This document shows positions 8,834 to 19,630 of a DNA stretch of 42,024 nt, in pieces. Below the pieces are notes generated by a model. It was given only the letters and a program-made list of their open reading frames with translations, searched no databases and was not told where the DNA came from. The position numbers and the translations under genes were made by a program. This stretch comes from Candidatus Omnitrophota bacterium (GTDB lineage Bacteria; Omnitrophota; Gorgyraeia; Pluralincolimonadales; Pluralincolimonadaceae). The stretch is from assembly GCA_017992785.1 (NCBI GenBank), contig JAGONY010000006.1, positions 1 through 42,024 on the forward strand, given 5' to 3'. Numbering within the stretch: the stretch's first letter is position 1; each line of letters begins with the position of its first letter.

Positions 8834-9501
8834 GGTTTGGTCTTAAAGAACAGCAGCTGCCTCCTCGCTTCTTCCGCCTTCGACCTTACCTGGGCGGGCG
8901 TCATTTTGTCCGCGTCCTTGATCAGCTCGTCAAGGGAATTCACGGACACGTCTATCTTCCTCCTGAATATCTCCGCCATATTCTCGAGCATGCCCGAGAG
9001 CCCCTTGAACTCGTCGCCTTTCCTCAATCGGAAGCCCGCGGTCAGGTTCCCGCTCGACATTGAATTTATGGACTTCTCGATGCGGCTGACCGGCCCCGCT
9101 ATCTTGTGCGACAGGAATATGCTCGCGGCGGCTATCACAAGCACGATCGGGAGTATCCTCGTCACGAGTTCGTTCCTGGTGTCGTTCAGCATGTAATACA
9201 CCGATTGCTGGCCGTCCGCGCTCAGGAAACGCGCTTCCCTGAAGTAATTCTCGGGCGTGTTGGGCTCCAGCGTGCCGTACCTTGCGTCCTCATAGTCCTT
9301 TATGCGCGACGCCGTCTGCAGCTTTTCGGAAAGGTTCCACGCCGACCACTCCGACGCCGCCCTCCCGAGGATACCGTAGTACATTACGACACCCGTCAAC
9401 AGTGAGGCGAGCAGCATGCATAGAACGATCGCCGCCATATAACGCGCCTGCATACCGGGGTTTACGAAATAATTCTTCCTCCTCACATCGATCCTTTTCA
9501 T
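8830..9501 (-). CDS. HAMP-domain membrane protein without an output domain
   Basis: A 223-residue protein. It has a short cytoplasmic N-terminus, a membrane helix at about 21-43, an extracytoplasmic part of about 70 residues, a second helix at about 115-131 and a HAMP domain at about 132-184 (HKIAGPVSRIEKS, then GDEF). The last 40 residues are helical and charged, and contain no kinase, methyl-accepting or cyclase domain. The start is ATG at 9501, behind GGGAGGGG; a longer frame to 9561 would cross its own promoter. It may be a sensor or scaffold acting on another protein. It overlaps the GH144-type gene, so a link to glucan turnover is possible but unproven. Confidence 0.8.
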   Translation of the reverse strand: MKRIDVRRKNYFVNPGMQARYMAAIVLCMLLASLLTGVVMYYGILGRAASEWSAWNLSEKLQTASRIKDYEDARYGTLEPNTPENYFREARFLSADGQQSVYYMLNDTRNELVTRILPIVLVIAAASIFLSHKIAGPVSRIEKSINSMSSGNLTAGFRLRKGDEFKGLSGMLENMAEIFRRKIDVSVNSLDELIKDADKMTPAQVRSKAEEARRQLLFFKTKP

Positions 9502-9525
9502 ATCCCCTCCCTTTTCCTCGCGTAT

Positions 9526-9554
9526 ATTATATGCTGCCCCGGGCCGGAAGTCAA
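9526..9554 (-). promoter_or_regulatory. Promoter of the HAMP/glycoamylase-like pair
   Basis: On the minus strand, TTGACT (9549-9554) and a perfect TATAAT (9526-9531) are 17 bases apart. The predicted start is about 18 bases before the ATG at 9501, leaving room for its GGGAGGGG ribosome site. The -35 box directly touches the -35 box of the opposing comF promoter. Confidence 0.75.
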
Positions 9555-9583
9555 TTGACACCTCGTCGATATTATGCTATTTT
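9555..9583 (+). promoter_or_regulatory. Promoter of comF-lptF-lptG
   Basis: TTGACA (9555-9560) and TATTTT (9578-9583) are 17 bases apart. The predicted transcription start is at about 9590, one base before the comF ATG at 9591, and no Shine-Dalgarno site is present. This suggests a leaderless or nearly leaderless transcript. Confidence 0.65.
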
Positions 9584-9590
9584 ATAGCAA

Positions 9591-10286
9591 ATGTTAAGGA
9601 TGATTTTATCGTCGGCCGGCAGTTTCTACTTTACGATCCTTAACCTGTTGTACCCGCAGGATTGCCTCATCTGCAGCAACAGGATCCGGGAGGCTAAGGA
9701 CGCCCGCTTGTGCGCCCCCTGCAACAACAGGATAATGAGGTATGCCGACACCCCCCACTGGAGCTTCACCGAACAGGGCCTCGCTTTCGACGCGGCTTAC
9801 CACGTTGCGGATTACGACGACATAGTCAAGAGGTGCATCTGCCTCATGAAATATGGGGGAAAGCGGCAGCTTTCCGACACCCTCGGCGGCCTCATGACAG
9901 AATACGCCGAAAGGAACATGAATTTCAACAGCATAGACATGTTCGTCCCCGTCCCGCTGCACCCCGTGAAACTGCGCGAGAGGCAGTTCAACCAGTCGGA
10001 TCTCATTGCCGGCCACCTCGCGCAAAAGTTCAACAAGAAGCTCGAGAATAAATGGATAAAAAGGATACGTTACACGCCGCAGCAGGCCGGCCTCTCGAGG
10101 GATAAGCGCTTCCGCAATATAAAAGGCGCGTTCCTCGTAAGGCAGGACGCCGATTTCTACGGCAAGTCGGTCATGCTCATTGATGATGTCATGGCCACCG
10201 GCGCCACCCTCCACGAATGCGCTAAAGCCATCAAGTCCGCCGGCGCAAAAAAGGTCTACGCCTTCACCCTCGCGCGGGGAAACTGA
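9591..10286 (+). CDS. comF: ComF family phosphoribosyltransferase-like protein
   Basis: A 231-residue ComF-family protein. The N-terminal zinc-finger-like part has two CxxC pairs (CLICSNR and LCAPCNN). The C-terminal phosphoribosyltransferase fold carries the PRPP-binding signature VMLIDDVMATGATLHE at about residues 193-208. In other bacteria ComF works in DNA uptake and single-stranded DNA handling; other family members have no known role. No other competence gene is nearby. The start ATG lies one base after the predicted transcription start and has no ribosome site; Met4 is an alternative. lptF starts 1 base after its stop, so the three genes form an operon. Confidence 0.88.
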   Translation: MLRMILSSAGSFYFTILNLLYPQDCLICSNRIREAKDARLCAPCNNRIMRYADTPHWSFTEQGLAFDAAYHVADYDDIVKRCICLMKYGGKRQLSDTLGGLMTEYAERNMNFNSIDMFVPVPLHPVKLRERQFNQSDLIAGHLAQKFNKKLENKWIKRIRYTPQQAGLSRDKRFRNIKGAFLVRQDADFYGKSVMLIDDVMATGATLHECAKAIKSAGAKKVYAFTLARGN

Positions 10287-10287
10287 C

Positions 10288-11379
10288 ATGAGGATAATCA
10301 GGATATACATCCTTAAGGAGCTTGCCGGGCCTTTCATCTTCGCCTTCGTGATAACCACGTTCGCTTTCATGGCCGGCAACATGATAAAGCTCGCCGACCT
10401 CGTGGTCAACAAGGGCGTGGACTTCTTTTCCGTATGCAAGCTCTTCCTCTATATGCTCCCGTGGCTCTTTACGTTCACGGTGCCGATATCCGTGCTGACC
10501 GCGACGCTGCTGACCTTCGGGCGGCTGTCGTCCGACAATGAGATAACCGCGATGCGCGCGAGCGGCATAAGCCTGTACAAGCTCGTATACCCCCTGGTCC
10601 TGCTCGGCCTCGTCATCAGCCTGGTATCATACGAACTGAACGACTGGATACTCCCGCGCCTGCGCTACGAGACGAGGAAGCTCATTACCCAGATTGGCGC
10701 GAAGAACCCTGCCGCCTACCTCGAGGCCGGCACGTTCATAAAAGCGTTCAAGGGCTATATCGTCTTCATATACGGCATAGACAAGAACAAGCTCACGAAC
10801 ATCAGGATATACCAGCCGCAGGAAGGCCGCCCGACGCGCACGATCATCGCGCAAAAGGGCGAGATGAATTACATTGAATCGAAGGACGCGATACGACTGA
10901 AACTGATCAACGGGACCGTCGACGAGCCGAACCCGAACGACCCGAACAATTTTTACAAACTTAATTTCAAGACCTATATAATGACGCTCGACCTCAGGGA
11001 AGGCCGCGACCTGAAAGTCGACAAGAAAAAATCCGACATGTCGATAGATGAGCTCAAGGAGAAGATCAAGACGCTGAAATCGGAAGGCGTGGACCCGTCG
11101 CCGCTGCAGATGGAGATCCATAAGAAGATATCGTATTCGTTCTCGTCGCTGATATTCATACTCATAGGCATCCCGCTCGCGCTTATGGCGCGCCGCGGCG
11201 AGAAATCCATTGGGTTCGTGCTGAGCGTCTTCGTCATAGTGATCTTCTACCTCATACAGCTCGCCGGCGAAGCGCTTGCGATCAAAGGCATCCTGATCCC
11301 CGCGCTCGGCATGTGGCTGCCTAACATAGTATTCGGCATAATCGGGCCTGTGATGATATTCCTGATGGCGGAACAATGA
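10288..11379 (+). CDS. lptF: LPS export ABC permease LptF
   Basis: A 363-residue permease of the YjgP/YjgQ family. With LptG and the ATPase LptB it extracts lipopolysaccharide from the inner membrane and passes it to the LptA bridge. It has N-terminal helices, a periplasmic jellyroll-like middle, and C-terminal helices (about residues 285-360). SSDNEITAMRASGISL at about 75-90 is the conserved cytoplasmic coupling segment. The start ATG at 10288 follows the comF stop by one base; the longer frame upstream lies inside comF and has no family similarity. Overlaps lptG by 4 bases. Good evidence for a diderm, LPS-bearing cell. Confidence 0.93.
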   Translation: MRIIRIYILKELAGPFIFAFVITTFAFMAGNMIKLADLVVNKGVDFFSVCKLFLYMLPWLFTFTVPISVLTATLLTFGRLSSDNEITAMRASGISLYKLVYPLVLLGLVISLVSYELNDWILPRLRYETRKLITQIGAKNPAAYLEAGTFIKAFKGYIVFIYGIDKNKLTNIRIYQPQEGRPTRTIIAQKGEMNYIESKDAIRLKLINGTVDEPNPNDPNNFYKLNFKTYIMTLDLREGRDLKVDKKKSDMSIDELKEKIKTLKSEGVDPSPLQMEIHKKISYSFSSLIFILIGIPLALMARRGEKSIGFVLSVFVIVIFYLIQLAGEALAIKGILIPALGMWLPNIVFGIIGPVMIFLMAEQ

Positions 11380-12467
11380 AGATAATAGACAAATACATAA
11401 CGAGGGGTTTCATCTGGCCGTTCCTCTACTGCCTCTTCATCTTCCTTTTCCTTTATGTCGTCGGGGACCTGCTCGGGCATCTCAGCGACCTCGTGAAAAA
11501 GGGCATACCTTTGGACGTCATAAGAACGTACTACCTGGCCTCCCTGCCGTTCATATTCGTGCAGACGACGCCGTTCGCGGTCCTGCTCGCGTGCGTCTTC
11601 CTCTTCTCAAACCTGAACCGCCATAACGAGATCATCGCGTTGAGGGCAGGCGGCATAGACACCCTGCGCATCATCACCCCCGTGCTGCTGCTCGGGTTCG
11701 CCATCAGCCTGGCGGTGTTCCTCGTAAACGACAAGGTCGTCCCCGAGTCGGCAGTGATATCGAACACTATAAAAGAGGTCCGTTTTGACAGGGAACAGAA
11801 AGATAAAGTCGACAAGATCGAGAATATTACGGTCTTCGGAAGGGACGGCAAGCTCTTCTACGCGAGGGAATTCGACCTCGGCACGAAGACATTGAAGGAT
11901 GTCGTGATGCTTGTCCACGACAGTAACCAGGTGCTGAAAAGGAAAGTAACCGCGGCCAGGATGGAATGGACCGGCAGTAACTGGAAATTCCACGGGGCCG
12001 ACTCTTTCAGGTTCGACCGCGACGGCAACGTGCTCGGCAAGCCCGCGATATTCCGGACGCCGAAGATAATCGATTTCAACGAGACGCCCGAAAGTTTATT
12101 GAAAAAGCAGACGCAGCCCGATTTCATGAATTACGCGCAGTTGAGGGATTATATCCACCTGCTCGCGCTCGAGAGCAAGTCCACCGCGAGGAAACTTCTC
12201 GTAGACCTGCATTACAAGCTGGCGCTCCCTTTCACGAGCGTCGTCATTATGCTCATAGGCATCCCGTTCGCGCTCAAGAGGACCAGGTCGAAGGCGATGG
12301 CAAGCATGGGCCTCTCCCTCATCATAGCCCTCGTATTCTACGGCGCTAACGCTTTCTTCATCGCGCTCGGCAAAGGCGGGTTCATTCCCCCCATAATAGC
12401 AGCATGGGCCGCGAACTTTATATTCGCGGCCCTTGGTATCTACCTGCTTGCTGAGATCAGGTCCTAA
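11376..12467 (+). CDS. lptG: LPS export ABC permease LptG
   Basis: A 363-residue partner of LptF with the same layout: N-terminal helices, a periplasmic beta domain, and C-terminal helices ending in ALGIYLLAEIRS. The coupling segment NRHNEIIALRAGGI is at about residues 75-90. It overlaps lptF by 4 bases (ATGA), giving coupled translation and equal amounts. lptB is not in this window. It ends 6 bases from the convergent aldolase stop, with no clear terminator hairpin between them. Confidence 0.93.
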   Translation: MKIIDKYITRGFIWPFLYCLFIFLFLYVVGDLLGHLSDLVKKGIPLDVIRTYYLASLPFIFVQTTPFAVLLACVFLFSNLNRHNEIIALRAGGIDTLRIITPVLLLGFAISLAVFLVNDKVVPESAVISNTIKEVRFDREQKDKVDKIENITVFGRDGKLFYAREFDLGTKTLKDVVMLVHDSNQVLKRKVTAARMEWTGSNWKFHGADSFRFDRDGNVLGKPAIFRTPKIIDFNETPESLLKKQTQPDFMNYAQLRDYIHLLALESKSTARKLLVDLHYKLALPFTSVVIMLIGIPFALKRTRSKAMASMGLSLIIALVFYGANAFFIALGKGGFIPPIIAAWAANFIFAALGIYLLAEIRS

Positions 12468-12473
12468 TCTTCT

Positions 12474-13400
12474 TTACGCTTTTCCGGCGCAGCCGAGGAA
12501 TCCTATCTTCCTCTTGACGACTTCCTTTATCGCGTCGCGCGCGGGTCCGAGGTATTTCCTCGGGTCGAACTCGCCCGGCGCCTCGACGAACACTTTACGT
12601 ATCGCTCCGGTCATGGCAAGGCGAAGGTCGGTGTCGATGTTGACCTTGCAGACGCCCATCTTCGTCGCCCTCGATATCATCTCTTCGGGAACGCCCCTCG
12701 CGCCGGGTATCTGCCCGCCGTAATCGTTGCATTTCTTGACGAGGTCTTCCGGTGCCGATGAGGCGCCGTGCAGGACAAGCGGGAATCCCGGAAGCAGGCC
12801 CTTGATCTTCTCGAGGCGCTCGAAGTCCAGCTTCGGTTCGCCCTTGAACTTATATGCCCCGTGGCTCGTCCCTATCGCGACTGCCAGGGAATCGCAGCCC
12901 GTCTTCTTCACGAACTCGACCGCCTGGTCGGGATCGGTATAGATCGCGTCTTTCGCGGCTACGGATATGTTGTCTTCGACGCCCGCGAGCTTACCGAGCT
13001 CGGCTTCGACCGGGACACCCTTCGCGTGCGCGTAATCGACCACCTGCTTCGTCAGCCTCATGTTCTCCTCGAACGGGTACTTCGACCCGTCTATCATGAC
13101 AGACGAGAACCCGCCGTCGACGCACGACTTGCACATCTCAAAATCCTCGCCGTGGTCCAGGTGAAGCACGCAATCGATGCCCGTGCATTCCATCGCCGCC
13201 TGCACGAGATGGATCAGGTACTGGTGGCGTGCGTACTTGCGCGCGCCGGCCGATACCTGGAGTATTACAGGGGCCTTCGCCTCGGCTATCGCCTCGGTAA
13301 TGCCCTGGATTATCTCCATGTTATTGACATTAAATGCACCTACCGCGTAACCTTCTTTATATGCCTTCTGGAAGAGCGGTTTTGATGATACGAATGCCAT
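12474..13400 (-). CDS. fba: Class II fructose-bisphosphate aldolase family protein
   Basis: A 308-residue zinc-dependent ketose-bisphosphate aldolase. It splits fructose 1,6-bisphosphate into two triose phosphates, or the reverse in gluconeogenesis; tagatose bisphosphate is an alternative substrate. Family motifs: YAVGAFNVNNMEI, the zinc/catalytic segment LHLDHGEDF, EAELGKLAGVED, AIGTSHGAYKF and LVLHGASSAPE. Start ATG at 13400 (MAFVSSKPLFQ) behind AAAGGAAAG; the longer frame to 13436 adds residues unlike the family. It is the last gene of the long minus-strand string, 17 bases after ahcY. Confidence 0.92.
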   Translation of the reverse strand: MAFVSSKPLFQKAYKEGYAVGAFNVNNMEIIQGITEAIAEAKAPVILQVSAGARKYARHQYLIHLVQAAMECTGIDCVLHLDHGEDFEMCKSCVDGGFSSVMIDGSKYPFEENMRLTKQVVDYAHAKGVPVEAELGKLAGVEDNISVAAKDAIYTDPDQAVEFVKKTGCDSLAVAIGTSHGAYKFKGEPKLDFERLEKIKGLLPGFPLVLHGASSAPEDLVKKCNDYGGQIPGARGVPEEMISRATKMGVCKVNIDTDLRLAMTGAIRKVFVEAPGEFDPRKYLGPARDAIKEVVKRKIGFLGCAGKA

Positions 13401-13417
13401 TTCTTCTTTCCTTTCCT

Positions 13418-15831
<2,414 letters not shown>

Positions 15832-15839
15832 TCTTTCTC

Positions 15840-16583
15840 CTATTTTTCCTGGAACGCCAAGTTCGCCTTCCTGTATGATTCAAGGTCGCCTATATCGAAC
15901 CATACGCCCTTGAATATGTAACACCTTACTTCCTGTTCTTTGCTTATCCACTGTATCAGATGGCCGGGCGCGTCCTTCTCGTTTCCGACTTTCAGGAACT
16001 GCGCTATCATGCTCAGCTTGTCCTGCGGGAAATAATAGATCCCGGTCGCTATGATAGAAGTCGGCGGGTCATTAGGTTTTTCGAGGAAATTTACCATGTC
16101 CCCGTTCGCGTCAACTTCCACGACCCCGTACGTGTTAGCCGCCTTCGCCTTGTCGTTCAGGTCATACGTTCCGAGAGCGAACGCTTCCGGTTTCTGTTTC
16201 GCGAAATCAGCGAACTCCTTCAGGCTCCAATCGAACATGTTATCCCCGGCGAGCACTATCATGTCGTCGTAGACCTTCTGTTTCTCGAGGACAAGCCTGA
16301 TATCGCCTATCGCGCCGAGACGGTCGTCGTTCGTCATGCTCCCGTCGTTTTCTATGACGATCTTCACCTTCGATTTACAGGTCTTTAACCATTCGTTGAA
16401 TATGCCGTAAAACTTGTTGTTCGTGACGATGTATATCGTGTCTATCTCGGGGATCTCCTCGAGCTTCTTTATGAGATAGTCCACGATCGTGCCCTTTCCC
16501 ACGAGAAGCAGGGGTTTCGGCCTGTCTTTCGTCAGGGGATATAATCTTGTGGCGTATCCGGCTGCAAGTATCAGCGCTTTCAT
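15840..16583 (-). CDS. Sugar-phosphate nucleotidyltransferase
   Basis: A 247-residue enzyme with the nucleotidyltransferase signature [15 protein letters not shown] (residues 4-18), then RPKPLL and a metal-site segment AGDNMFDWS. Such enzymes join NTP and a sugar 1-phosphate to give NDP-sugars for polysaccharides. It resembles the RmlA group but is shorter than typical RmlA (about 290 residues), so the sugar and nucleotide are open. The start overlaps the stop of the upstream PGI/PMI gene by 4 bases. That neighbour suggests a route from fructose 6-phosphate through glucose or mannose phosphate to an activated sugar. Confidence 0.85.
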   Translation of the reverse strand: MKALILAAGYATRLYPLTKDRPKPLLLVGKGTIVDYLIKKLEEIPEIDTIYIVTNNKFYGIFNEWLKTCKSKVKIVIENDGSMTNDDRLGAIGDIRLVLEKQKVYDDMIVLAGDNMFDWSLKEFADFAKQKPEAFALGTYDLNDKAKAANTYGVVEVDANGDMVNFLEKPNDPPTSIIATGIYYFPQDKLSMIAQFLKVGNEKDAPGHLIQWISKEQEVRCYIFKGVWFDIGDLESYRKANLAFQEK

Positions 16584-17590
16584 CTTATCTTGCTCAGTTC
16601 CTTCTTCAGGAAAGCGATCCTGTCTACCGGCGTAGGGTCTATGCCGTTAAGTATCGCCAGGTGGTAGCTCACGAAATCCCCCGCGTATATCAAACTGAAC
16701 ATGCGCGCGAGCAGGCACTCGCCTTTTGAGGCCAGCTCGATGACTTTCGTCCCGGGCTCTATCATAGATTTCGTTATCTCTATCCTCTTCGCGACGCGCG
16801 GGTGTTCGCTCTTGTCCCTCAATAACACCACGATGAAATCCTTCAGCAGCGCCTTCGGGCCTTCCCATCCGACCGTCTCGTTATGGTTCAGCTCCGGGAA
16901 GACGTGCGTCGACGCGAGGGTCTTCGCGTTCTCCTCTATCTGGCCCCTCCACCTCAGCACAACGGAGTCGAGGTGCTTGTTCGCGCCGTATATTATGATG
17001 TATTTCCCAAGCAGAGCCCGCGCGATCTCCTCGTAGTTGTTCCTCTCCCTTGCCTGCTTCATCACGGCTATCGCTTCTTCGGCGTCACGAGCCCTGTCGC
17101 TTATGAACCCCAGTTTATACAGCACGTCGAGCCAGCAGAAGAACGAATACCCGAGCGCCGTCCTCGGCGGATGCCCCTTCGGTATGTATATCACAGGCAC
17201 CTTGTCTTCCTTCGCGAGCACTTCAAGCTTGCCGCCGGAGGTTATCACGATGATCTTCGCGCCCTTCTCCTTCGCTTCAGCGTAAGAAGAGAGCGTCTCC
17301 TCGGTGTCGCCGGAGTAGCTGCACGCGAGGAAGAGCGTGTCCTTGCCTACGAACCTCGGAAGCGTATAGTCCCTGCTGACGTATATCGGTATCTTTATGT
17401 CGTCGATCAGGTACGAGCGCAGCAGGTCCGCGCCTATCGCCGAACCGCCTAGGCCCGAGAAGACAATATTCCTGTATCCCGCGCTGACATACGACTGCGG
17501 GACCTGGAAATCGCACCCGATCGAGTACGCCCGGGCGCATTGCTCCGGGAAATTGACTATTAGTTCCAGCATATTCGATTTGTCGATCAA
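16580..17590 (-). CDS. Bifunctional phosphoglucose/phosphomannose isomerase
   Basis: A 336-residue protein of the archaeal-type PGI/PMI family, which interconverts fructose 6-phosphate with glucose 6-phosphate and mannose 6-phosphate. Two sugar-isomerase (SIS) domains are visible: the first with GLGGSAIGADL and SYSGDTEETLSSY, the second beginning near residue 190. The family segment ELNHNETVGWEG carries the catalytic Glu/His group. An alternative start at Met7 (MLELIV) cannot be excluded. It sits 11 bases after ptsI and overlaps the nucleotidyltransferase gene. Confidence 0.92.
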   Translation of the reverse strand: MIDKSNMLELIVNFPEQCARAYSIGCDFQVPQSYVSAGYRNIVFSGLGGSAIGADLLRSYLIDDIKIPIYVSRDYTLPRFVGKDTLFLACSYSGDTEETLSSYAEAKEKGAKIIVITSGGKLEVLAKEDKVPVIYIPKGHPPRTALGYSFFCWLDVLYKLGFISDRARDAEEAIAVMKQARERNNYEEIARALLGKYIIIYGANKHLDSVVLRWRGQIEENAKTLASTHVFPELNHNETVGWEGPKALLKDFIVVLLRDKSEHPRVAKRIEITKSMIEPGTKVIELASKGECLLARMFSLIYAGDFVSYHLAILNGIDPTPVDRIAFLKKELSKIR

Positions 17591-17601
17591 TTCGGCCCCC
17601 T

Positions 17602-19338
17602 TTATGCCATGCCGGGCACTAACTGCCTCAGCTTCATGTTCGCGAATTCCTCTATCTCAGAGCCGGTGGCCAACCCCATGGCTTCCTCGGCGATCTTCTG
17701 CGCCGTGCTGTAGTCCACCGACCTTATGATCTGCTTGATCCTCGGTATGTTCACGGGGCTCGTCGAGAACTCATCGAGCCCGAGGCCGAGCAATATCAGC
17801 GAGAACGCGGGCTCGCCCGCCATCTCCCCGCACATGCCGACCCATATATTATGCTTGTGCCCCGTGTCTATGACGTTCTTTATAAGCCGCAGCACCGCCG
17901 GATGCGCCGGCTCGTAAAGGTAAGCGATCTTCTCGTTGACCCTGTCGACCGCGAGCGAGTACTGGATCAGGTCGTTCGTTCCTATCGAGAAGAAGCTTAT
18001 CTCCCGGGCGAGTATGTCGGCGGTAAGCGCGGCCGAAGGCACCTCTATCATCACGCCGACCTCGACGTTCTCGTCGAACGGCACGCCCTCGCGCCGTAAT
18101 TCGTCCTTTATCTCGGCGAGCATCTTGTTCGCCTCGCGAACTTCTTCTATGCCCGATATCATCGGGTACATTATCTTCAGTTTCCCGTGCGCCGACGCCC
18201 TCATTATCGCCCTGAGCTGTATCTTGAATATGTCCGGGCGGGCCAGGCAGAACCTTATTGCGCGCCACCCCATGAACGGGTTCATCTCCTTCGGGACCTT
18301 CAGCTGCGACATGAACTTGTCGCCGCCGAGGTCGAGCGTCCTGACGATTACCGGGTTCGGCGACATCTGCTCCGCGACGCTCCTGTACGACTGGAACTGC
18401 TCTTCCTCAGTCGGGAAATCCGTGCGGTCGAGGTAGAAGAACTCCGTCCTGTAGAGCCCGATGCCGTTCGCGCCGTGCGACTTCACCGACGCGACCTCGT
18501 CGGGTATCTCTATGTTCGCGGCCAGGTGTATCGTGCGGCCGTCGGGAGTGACGCAAGGCAGGTCGCGCAACTGGACCAGCGACGCGTCCACTTCGGCGAA
18601 CTTCGTCTTCTCCTGCTCGTATTTAGAAAGGGTCTCTTCGTCGGGATTGAGTATGACAACGCCGTTCGAGCCGTCGACGATGAGCATGTCGCCGTTCTTG
18701 ACGTTTAATTTTATCGACTTAAGGCCTACTACGGCGGGTATCTCGAGCGCCTTCGCCATGATGGCGGTATGGGATGTCTTTCCGCCTACATCGGTCGCGA
18801 AAGCGATGACGTTCTTCTTGTGCAGTGACGCGGTATCCGACGGCGAAAGGTCATACGCGACGAGGACCACCTTCTCCTTTATGTCGGCGAGCGTCTCGCG
18901 CTTCTTGCCGAGCAAGTGGTTTAACACCCTCTTGCCGATATCGCGGATATCGGCGACGCGCTCCTTGAGGTATTCGTCCTCGACTTTTTGGAACGCGGCC
19001 ATATACCTTTTCAGCACATCGTCGAAAATGTATTCCACGCAGACGAGGTCTTTCTTGAGCCGCGTTATTACCTCTTCTATGAGCGTGCGGTCTTCAAGGA
19101 CAAGCAGGTGGGCGTTGAATATCTCGGCATGCTTTATGCCGAGCTGGTCGGAGATACGTTCCTGTATGCCGAGTATCTCCTGCCTCGTCTGGATAAGGGC
19201 ATCCTCAAAACGCGCGATCTCCTTCGGCAGGTCCTTCTCTTCTATCTCGCGCCTTATTATGGTATAGGTCTCGCTGTCTAATATGAAGACCTTCCCTATC
19301 GCGATACCGGGAGATGCCGCGATACCCTTCAATAACAT
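17602..19338 (-). CDS. ptsI: PTS Enzyme I (phosphoenolpyruvate-protein phosphotransferase)
   Basis: A 578-residue Enzyme I of normal length. It takes phosphate from PEP and passes it to HPr. The phosphorylated histidine is His190 in GGKTSHTAIMAKALEIPAV; the PEP-binding barrel holds LYRTEFFYLDR, and the C-terminal domain has the acid/base cysteine in WVGMCGEMAGEP. It lies 3 bases after ptsH. With HPr and an EIIA-Ntr-like protein nearby but no EIIB/EIIC sugar permease in the window, it may serve regulation more than sugar uptake. Confidence 0.96.
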   Translation of the reverse strand: MLLKGIAASPGIAIGKVFILDSETYTIIRREIEEKDLPKEIARFEDALIQTRQEILGIQERISDQLGIKHAEIFNAHLLVLEDRTLIEEVITRLKKDLVCVEYIFDDVLKRYMAAFQKVEDEYLKERVADIRDIGKRVLNHLLGKKRETLADIKEKVVLVAYDLSPSDTASLHKKNVIAFATDVGGKTSHTAIMAKALEIPAVVGLKSIKLNVKNGDMLIVDGSNGVVILNPDEETLSKYEQEKTKFAEVDASLVQLRDLPCVTPDGRTIHLAANIEIPDEVASVKSHGANGIGLYRTEFFYLDRTDFPTEEEQFQSYRSVAEQMSPNPVIVRTLDLGGDKFMSQLKVPKEMNPFMGWRAIRFCLARPDIFKIQLRAIMRASAHGKLKIMYPMISGIEEVREANKMLAEIKDELRREGVPFDENVEVGVMIEVPSAALTADILAREISFFSIGTNDLIQYSLAVDRVNEKIAYLYEPAHPAVLRLIKNVIDTGHKHNIWVGMCGEMAGEPAFSLILLGLGLDEFSTSPVNIPRIKQIIRSVDYSTAQKIAEEAMGLATGSEIEEFANMKLRQLVPGMA

Positions 19339-19341
19339 CCG

Positions 19342-19629
19342 CTACCTCGCTTTGCTTGTCTCGGGCGCGTCGAGGTCGCCCGACAATACCTGTTCGAGTT
19401 CCGCCATGGCCTGTTCGGCGTCCTCGCCGTCGATCTTCAGCGTGACCTGGCTGTTCTTTCCGGCGGCAAGCATAAGTATCCCCATGATGGACTTGCCGTT
19501 GACCTCAAGCTTGCCCTTCTTGACTATTACCTCAGAGTCGTATTTGTTCGCGATCTGCACAAAGACAGCGGCAGGCCTAGCGTGGAGGCCCGACTTGTTC
19601 TTTATTGTGATCTTCTTTTCCGCTATCAT
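19342..19629 (-). CDS. ptsH: PTS phosphocarrier HPr
   Basis: A 95-residue HPr. The Enzyme I phosphorylation site is His16 in KSGLHARPAA. A serine at 47 in GKSIMGILML matches the regulatory Ser46 that HPr kinase phosphorylates in other bacteria; no hprK is in the window. It lies 1 base after the GH57 gene and 3 bases before ptsI. The acidic C-terminal tail (about 10 residues) is slightly longer than in the E. coli protein. Confidence 0.96.
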   Translation of the reverse strand: MIAEKKITIKNKSGLHARPAAVFVQIANKYDSEVIVKKGKLEVNGKSIMGILMLAAGKNSQVTLKIDGEDAEQAMAELEQVLSGDLDAPETSKAR

Positions 19630-19630
19630 T

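Noticed and set aside
10180-10287. 36-residue N-terminal extension of LptF
   Set aside because: It lies inside comF in another frame and has no similarity to LptF, whose start MRIIRIYILKE is at 10288.
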